DNA from: Jaltomata sinuosa | Taxonomy: Eukaryota; Streptophyta; Magnoliopsida; Solanales; Solanaceae | Direction: 5' to 3' | DNA length: 64,000 nt | NCBI GenBank assembly: GCA_003996215.1 | Contig: QJPP01001733.1 | Span: 310,001-374,000 of the forward strand | Part shown: in pieces, positions 57,869-64,000 of the stretch | How positions within the stretch are numbered: the first letter of the stretch is position 1 | Layout: every line of letters begins with the position of its first letter | The notes under the pieces: model-generated | The model's database searches: none | Told to the model about the DNA's origin: nothing | Seen by the model: only the letters and a program-made list of their open reading frames with translations | Translations under genes and position numbers: made by a program

Positions 57869-59473
57869 TGATGTGCCGGCATCATACGATACATTTGACT
57901 CCTTTAACTAAGAATAATCGTGAGTTTTCAAGTAACCATTGTTGTTTTTGATGGTATTTGTGTTGTAATTGTAGGAACTTGAACGAAAATGGAAAGAATG
58001 GAGATTTTGCACTTGAATGGGCGTACTGTTAGGTATGGTGACTCACCTGACGAGTCACCATAAGTGTGACAAACCACCAAGTGAGCCACCAAAGTAAAGT
58101 AGCCCACAAGAGACAACTGTTTAGTGGTGACGACTCCCATGACGATTCTGCAAGTCCATGGGGAGTCGTCACAACAATCCACCACACCAAGGCAGAAGCT
58201 CCAGCTCACTGTTTAGCCATGACGACTGCCATGATGAGTCATCAAATCCATGATGACTTGTCATAGTGAACCGTCAAGACGAGATAGAATTTTCAGCTAC
58301 TGGATTGGGGTGACGACTCACTTGACGAGTTATACATAAAATGCATTTGCTAAATGCGATTTACACTAAGAGTCATCAACTTGAAGCAGAAGTGGCAGCA
58401 ACACTGGTTCCTTGTGATGACTCACTTGACGAGTCATCACAAGGTTGACGAATCCCCAGGTCAACCGTCAACTTGAAGCGAGCAACCCGAATTCTATTTT
58501 TGGAACTTTAATTCCTAGACTACTATAAATACCCAGTGTTAGGGTTATTTTATTATTCATTACCCGATATTTCTCTTTGGTTTTTGAGATATTTTTGGAC
58601 GAGTTTGAGAGGAGAAAAACATGACTCATACATCTTCTTCTTCTTCCTCCATTATTCTTGGGATTTTGGCTTTTGTTCTTGGATAAATTGAAGCTTGTGT
58701 TCATATATTGTAAGAATCCTTTCTTTCTATCATGAATACTATTATCTTCTCTTTCTCTACTAGCATGAGTAGCTAACTTTCCACAACTAGGGTTGTGGGA
58801 GCTATGGCATAGTAATAGTCTAGGGTTCGAGTGATATTGGGTTAAATATATATTGCATAGTACGTTGTTAATCTTATGTTTTTATCGTTTTCTAATGGTT
58901 GCAAACATTAGAACAAGTCTAGGTTTGATTTGCTTGAACAACAGAATTAAAACCCAGAAAATTGGATTAACAACAAGGATTTTGGACTACTAAATCTCGT
59001 CTAATGATTGACGCTCTAGCGAGGTTAATCTACTCAGGGTATACATTTAGTTTTGTAATTGTAATCTTTTCAAGTTTGAGAGAATTGAAAAGATAATGCG
59101 TCTATTTGGTTAAGAAATGTTTAGACGTAAGAATTATTTCAATTACTTCGTATTAGGCATATGAAAGGAACCCCGTTGAACTCTAGCTCGAGGTTGTTGA
59201 TTGAGCCATGGTGAACACATCCCTAGTTCAACTCTAATACTAAATTTTACTTGTTGAAACTTGTCCATTGTTATTCAAATCAAACTAGAAATAATCAAAT
59301 ATTGATCAATACAATCCCTCATTTATCGAAAACTATTGATTACTAGTCATCTAAGTCACTAACGACTTAATTTGCACCTTATTCCCTATGGGATCGACCC
59401 CAACCTTTGTTGGAGTCTATATTTGACAACGACCGCTTACGCTTCTTAATTGAGGTGTAATTTGGGCGTATCA
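57869..59473 (+). repeat. Element D middle LTR (1605 bp)
   Basis: It starts TGATGTGCCGGCATC and ends GGGCGTATCA, followed by the primer site. It contains palindromes built on GACGAGTCA, including a perfect 14-bp inverted repeat CCTTGTGATGACTC / GAGTCATCACAAGG (58410-58423 and 58431-58444). Confidence 0.9.
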
Positions 59474-59478
59474 AATTT

Positions 59479-59496
59479 TGGCGCCATTGCCGGGGA
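59479..59496 (+). other. Primer binding site of D (Asp-tRNA type)
   Basis: TGGCGCCATTGCCGGGGA differs from the canonical Athila primer site by one base. Confidence 0.9.
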
Positions 59497-59584
59497 ATAG
59501 GGTTGTCTATTAAGTTCAGTGTGTTAATTTGACTCTCAGTCATATTTCCAAATTTTACTTTTATTTGTTGTTTTTGTGGCTGCA

Positions 59585-59888
59585 GGGTACAGATTTGTGC
59601 ATCCCAAGTACCCAAAGCTCAGGTGAACCAGTATTACCATACGACCCCGAGCTTACAAAAACTTTAAGGCTTAATATGAATGCACAACAATGGGAAGCAG
59701 TAAGGTTTCAACAGCTTGTTATTGATTAACAGAACCTGAACAATGCTACCATTGAAGATGTTGCTACTTTGGATGATGATGTTGAGGCTGATAATGTTGA
59801 TAATGTTGTACTAGTCGATCAAGGGCATCAACAAAGAGGTAGAGGTAGATTACAACAGATGCCTTTTGTTGTGGATGATGATAAGGAT
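59585..59888 (+). pseudogene. Element D gag N-terminal remnant
   Basis: After a polypyrimidine tract ending CTGCAG, the frame reads CIPSTQSSGEPVLPYDPELT and TLRLNMNAQQWEAVRFQQL, homologous to the gag N-terminus of B. A TAA at 59727-59729 ends it. An acidic stretch around ATLDDDVEADNVDNV then leads to the deletion point at about 59888. The rest of gag, all of pol and ORF3 are missing. Confidence 0.75.
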
Positions 59889-61422
59889 TGCTTCTACTTT
59901 GGAGACCCCGGCGGTCTCTAACATCGTACCAGACTCCGAGTCCTTAGGGCTTCACAGGTATCCCTTTCTCTCACAGTTTTAGCTTTCGCATGTATGCATT
60001 AGGGACAATACATGAGTCTAAGTTGAGGGTGTTGGGATACCTGTGAGTCTATCACCACCGAGGGTTTTTGTTGCTGTGTTTCTTTTCCCTCGGTATGCTA
60101 TCTAGTAGAACTGACATGTTTAGGTTGTCATTTAAATTTTGTTTGTGTTGTGTTGCGGTGTCTAAAGGAAGCATGGCTGTTTGGAAAGTTGAACTAAAAG
60201 GAGCCCCCTCTGAAAAACTGTTGAATTTGTACTTATGTTTGAAATGGTTAACTATTCTGGATCCCTGAATGTCATTGTGTGGTTGTGATTGTGAAAATTT
60301 TGCTTAAGCCGACATGTTGTTTTGATAGTTGGTAGTGGTATGATTTCTTGGTGCCAAGTGCGTGTGAGATTATTATTATAAATTCTTACTTTGTGCATGC
60401 ATCTAGAACTTGCCTGGCCTATTCTGTTAAGTTTGAAGTTAATTGCTTAGGAAAGGATCACAAGCCCTTTTTGTGTGAAGTCCACTTAGCTTAAAAAACC
60501 CATCCAAATATAAATAATCCCTTTGATCCCTGTTTGAGACAAAGTTGACCTTGTTCTTTCATTAATCTGTCACCTTCCCTTTTAACTTTGAATCTCTATT
60601 TTGGCCCTAGTCCTTCCTTGGATATAGTGCACCTCAACTCAGGCAATCAGCCTAAGTTGAGGGTGGCTACTGTAAAGGTACATGATAAAAAAATAGGATT
60701 GATTAGATTGGTTGTTGATAGGATGAAAAGCGTAGGTGTGTGCCAGAGAAAAAGAAAGAAAAAGAAAGAAAAAAAATAAAGAAATGAAAGAAAAGTGAAA
60801 AAGAACGAAAAAGAGTTATCAAGTTTAGAAGGCCGCACCTGTAGCTAGAACAAAAGAAATCAAAGGTGAATAAGGGTGGTTGGAATGAGTTTTGAGTGAA
60901 AATAATAGGTCGATTATTACAAGGAGGGTTCAGTCACTATTCCCCAAATATATCCTACCTGCACCCAAAGTCTCATTACAAGCCAAAACAAGTCCTGTAG
61001 TGATCCTGAGCGACTTTCTGAAAAATTGAAGTAGAATAGCAAGGGAAAGCCTATGGTATTGCATATGCACTGTTTGAAATCGTTTGTGAGTGTGAGTGTC
61101 TTACTTAGTCCCAAATCTTGTGTGTGGGACTTCTTTATGGTGAGGGCACCGGGATTTCTGTAATATCTACCGGTTGTCGGGATAACTGTTTTGTGTGTGT
61201 AGAATATTCTATCATATCAAAATGACATGCTTGGATCCATACAAGTTAACTTTTCTAACACTTGTGTAGTATCGGGGGGGGGGGGGCTTGGTTTAAATTG
61301 ATTAAACTATTGAATGACCATGGTTTGCTAGAGACATGTTAGTTGTATTCTTAGTTGAGTCGTCTCTTTGTTTTTGTTGTCTTGTTTCTTTAGGACAAGC
61401 GAATGTTCTAAGTTGAGGGTGT
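59889..61422 (+). other. Element D 3' internal region, copy 2
   Basis: Nearly identical to 56348-57868 and starts at the same base (CTTCTACTTTGGAG). It includes an uninterrupted CACTA target counterpart (60108-60135) and a run of about 13 G at 61276-61288 that is shorter in copy 1. No supported gene. Confidence 0.75.
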
Positions 61423-63028
61423 TGATGTGTTGGCATCGTACGACATATTTGACTCCTTTAACTAAGAATAATCGTGAGTTTTCAAGTAACCATTATTGTT
61501 TTTGATGGTATTTTTGTTGTAATTGCAGGAACTTGAACGAAAATGGAAAGAATGGAGATTTTGCACTTGAAATGGGCGTACTGTTAGCTATGGTGACTCA
61601 CCTGACGAGTCACCATGAGTGGGACAAACTACCAAGTGAGATACCAAAGTAAAGCAGCCCACAAGAGTCAACTGTTTAGTGGTGACGACTCCCATGACGA
61701 TTCTGCAAGTCCATGGGAAGTCATCACAACAATCCACCATACCAAGGCAGAAGCTCCAGCTCACTGTTCAGCCATGACGACTGCCATGATGAGTCATCAA
61801 ATCCATGATGACTCATCATAGTTAACCGTCAAGATAAGACAGAAGTTTCAGCCACTGGATTGGGGTGATGACTCACCTGACTAGTTGTACATAAAATGCA
61901 TTTGCTAAATGCTATTTACACTAAGAGTCATCAACTTGAAGCAGAAGTGGCAGCAACATTGGTTCCTTGTGATGACTCACTTGACGAGTCATCACAAGGT
62001 TGACGAATCCCCAGGTCAACCATCAACTTGAAGCGAGCAACCCGAATTCTATTTTTGGAACTTTAATTCCTAGACTACTATAAATACCCAGTGTTAGGGT
62101 TATTTTATTATTCATTACCCAATATTTCTCTTTGGTTTTTGAGATATTTTTGGACGAGTTTGAGAGGAGAAAAACATCACTCATACATCTTCTTCTTCTT
62201 CCTCCATTGTTCTTGGGATTTTGGCTTTTGTTCTTGGATAAATTGAAGCTTGTGTTTATATATTGTAAGAATCCTTTCTTTCTATCATGAATACTATTAT
62301 CTTCTCTTTCTCTACTAGTATGAGTAGCTAACTTTCCACAACTAGGGTTGTGGGAGCTATGGCATATTAATAGTGTAGGGTTTGAGTGATATTTGGTTCA
62401 ATATATATTGCATAGTACATTGTTAATCTTATGTTTTTATCATTTTCTAATGGTTGCAAACATTAGAACATGTCTAGGTTTGATTTTCTTGAACAAAGGA
62501 ATTAAAACCTGGAAAATTGAATTAACAACAAGGATTCGGGACTACTAACTCCCATCTAATGATTGATGCAATAGCGAGGATAATCTACTTGGGGTATGAA
62601 TTGAGTTTTTTAATTGTAATCTTTTCAAGTTCGAGAGAATTGAAAAGATGATACGTCTATTTGGTTGAGAAACATTTAGACGTAAGAACGATTTCAATTA
62701 CTTCGTATTAGGCATATGAAAGGAACCCCGTTGAACTCTAGCTCGCGGTTGTTGATTGAGCCATGGTGAACACATCCCTAGTTCACCTCTTATACTGAAT
62801 TTTACTCGTTGAAACTTGTCCATTGTTATTCAAATCAAACTAAAAATAATCAAAGATTGATCAAAACAACCCCCCATTTACCGGAAACTATTGATTACTA
62901 GTCATCTAAGTCACTAACGACATAATTTGCACCTTATTCCCTGTGGGATCGACCCCAACCTTTGTTGGATTCTATATTTGACAATGACCATTTACGCTTC
63001 TTAATTGAGGTGTTATTTGGGCGTATCA
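61423..63028 (+). repeat. Element D last LTR (1606 bp)
   Basis: It starts TGATGTGTTGGCATC and ends GCGTATCA, bordering the resumed LTR of C. It carries the same 14-bp perfect inverted repeat at 61965-61978 and 61986-61999. Confidence 0.9.
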
Positions 63029-64000
63029 CCTGGGCGTTATGGCGTGCCCACACCTACGCGTGCATGGGTGCCCCTGCGCCTGGGAGCTGGCATCATTTAA
63101 GCTGGCAACCCCTCTAATTTTCAGTTCATTCCCCTCTCTTCACCAACTCATTTTTCCTCTATAAGCTTGAGTTCTAACCTCAAAATTCAACTCCAGCTTT
63201 TCCCTAGGAGTGGTGGTGGTTGTTGTTCCGATCCTTGGTCGTTTCTTGCCTCCAAAGTGGTACGTTTCCGCCCTTGAAAATCTTTAATTCTCCATTTTTG
63301 GTTTTTCTTGAACTAGTAGAACCTCGGGGATATTTTGTGCCCCAAAACGAGTCCCATTCGCTCTCAACTTTTGGACATGAGTTCCTTGACCCATTGTGAT
63401 CAAAATTGTGAATTTTATTTTTTGTTTCATTGCGCGAGCCCCGAAGGTCATTTTCTGACCCGATTTTCGGCCCGATTTCCCGTATACCAATATGGGTGTC
63501 ATTCTTCTCTTCTTGACACCTGGATTCTGTTCTTGATAGCGTGGAAGCTTTTTAAGGTTTTTCAAAAGGGGAAGGCACATGAGTGATGGTTTGTATTTGC
63601 GGTTCAGTCCCGAGGTAGGTTACAATTTACTTTTTAGACTGAGTTTAGTTAGAATTTATATCATATATATTACTAGAACGTTAGGTTGGATTTTTACATA
63701 GAAATAGGCTTTAATCATGTAACTTGTATTATATTGGCCATTTTAGATCATAAATTAGAATTTTTTACTGTTATCCTTAGTTTAGGAGCTTGTAGTATCA
63801 CCGTGGCTAGCCTAGAATCCTTAGTGTGCTTTTAGGAGGTTTTTAGAGGTAGAGTAGATGCTTGTAGTGGTTTTTGTAGTTATTTTCTGTTATTTATGCT
63901 TTAATTGTTGGTTTCGTGTAATTGTGGGCCCGAGGCCATAGCTTGCATTTGAACGGAGTTTTCAGGTCAGTTCTCTTGGTTGAAGGGTATTTTTGCCCTA
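63029..64000 (+). repeat. Element C 3' LTR, right part (continues past window)
   Basis: This aligns with about 14826-15761 of the 5' LTR, from GGGCGTTATGGCGTGCCC to the window edge. The reverse frame at 63284-63580 mirrors the one at 15045-15335, which is explained by LTR homology and not by coding. Confidence 0.85.

Larger units (their letters stand above)
55930..63028 (+). mobile_element. Element D: Athila-like deletion derivative, LTR-int-LTR-int-LTR
   Basis: Three LTRs are present: a first, truncated one (55930 to about 56347), a full one (57869-59473, 1605 bp) and another full one (61423-63028, 1606 bp). Between them are near-identical 3' internal regions (56348-57868 and about 59889-61422). 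Only the second has a primer site and a short gag start. No pol exists. The flanks give CCTGT/CCTGG with TG..CA ends, or a perfect ACCTG if the ends are shifted by one base. The layout suggests unequal recombination between two deleted copies, or insertion of a deleted copy followed by recombination. Confidence 0.85.
14012..64000 (+). mobile_element. Element C: chromodomain Ty3/gypsy retrotransposon (host of the nest)
   Basis: This Tekay/Del-like chromovirus spans the rest of the window in pieces. They are a 5' LTR part (14012-16196), the end of the 5' LTR (from 49761-49771 to 49909), primer site and gag-pol (49910-55159), and the 3' LTR (55160-55929 and 63029 onward, cut by the window edge). 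B interrupts the 5' LTR and D interrupts the 3' LTR. The LTR start TGTAATGACCCTCCAGG, the end GTTGTAACA, the iMet-type primer site and a C-terminal chromodomain-like tail agree with the lineage. The coding region has many stops, mostly TAG. The right target duplication is outside the window; the left flank is ACACA. Confidence 0.85.

Noticed and set aside
61276..61288. Run of 13 G as a possible structural (G-quadruplex) signal
   Set aside because: A single homopolymer not shared with copy 1; most likely slippage or a sequencing effect.

Overview
This is plant nuclear DNA, probably from a Solanaceae species. That guess rests on the DUF4283-type pseudogene, the Tekay-like and Athila-like LTR retrotransposons and the abundance of MITEs; the species cannot be read from the window. 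The left 14 kb is gene-poor but still holds host material. From about 14 kb to the right edge almost everything belongs to one deep nest of transposons. No RNA genes or CRISPR arrays were seen.

Left part (1-14011). A broken DUF4283-type gene on the minus strand (38-2911) is split by a hAT-like element (1416-2251, 8-bp target duplication). A Tourist-like MITE (about 4005-4270) and a long-TIR Mutator-like element (4599-5536) follow. Next comes the only recognisable host gene, an ALKBH1-type 2-oxoglutarate/Fe(II) dioxygenase on the minus strand. Six phase-consistent exons are visible between 6029 and 8424, but the final exon, which should carry the conserved C-terminal arginines, was not found. 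A 2.0-kb foldback Mutator-like element (8558-10561, perfect 9-bp target duplication) sits about 130 bp upstream of its start codon and has pushed a GGCCCA-type promoter motif about 2 kb away. A 5'-truncated LINE (11425-13300) and a decayed MITE (13522-13926) complete this part.

Nest (14012-64000 and beyond). The outermost element, here called C, is a chromodomain-type Ty3/gypsy retrotransposon on the plus strand. Its 5' LTR starts at 14012 and was split by element B, an Athila-like retrotransposon on the minus strand (16197-49760). B was split by element A, another Athila-like copy on the plus strand (18467-39847; perfect GTGAT target duplication; LTRs of 1583 and 1581 bp). A was split by a 7.0-kb CACTA transposon (29897-36928; TGT target duplication). 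The CACTA element carries exon-like pieces of a host gene resembling the replication clamp-loader ATPase CTF18. B also carries a solo LTR (40018-41489). C resumes at about 49761-49771 with the end of its 5' LTR, an iMet-tRNA primer site and decayed gag-pol, then its 3' LTR from 55160. That 3' LTR is split by element D (55930-63028), an Athila-like derivative with an LTR-internal-LTR-internal-LTR layout and almost no coding sequence.

All retrotransposon reading frames are broken by stops and frameshifts, so these are fossils. In C, most stops are TAG where the family normally has CAG, as expected from cytosine deamination. The most interesting items are the CACTA element with captured CTF18-like exons, a repeated and apparently covarying double hairpin beside the coding blocks of A and B, palindrome-rich LTRs in two Athila-like families, the foldback element with nine copies of a 111-bp unit, and the truncated ALKBH1 gene.
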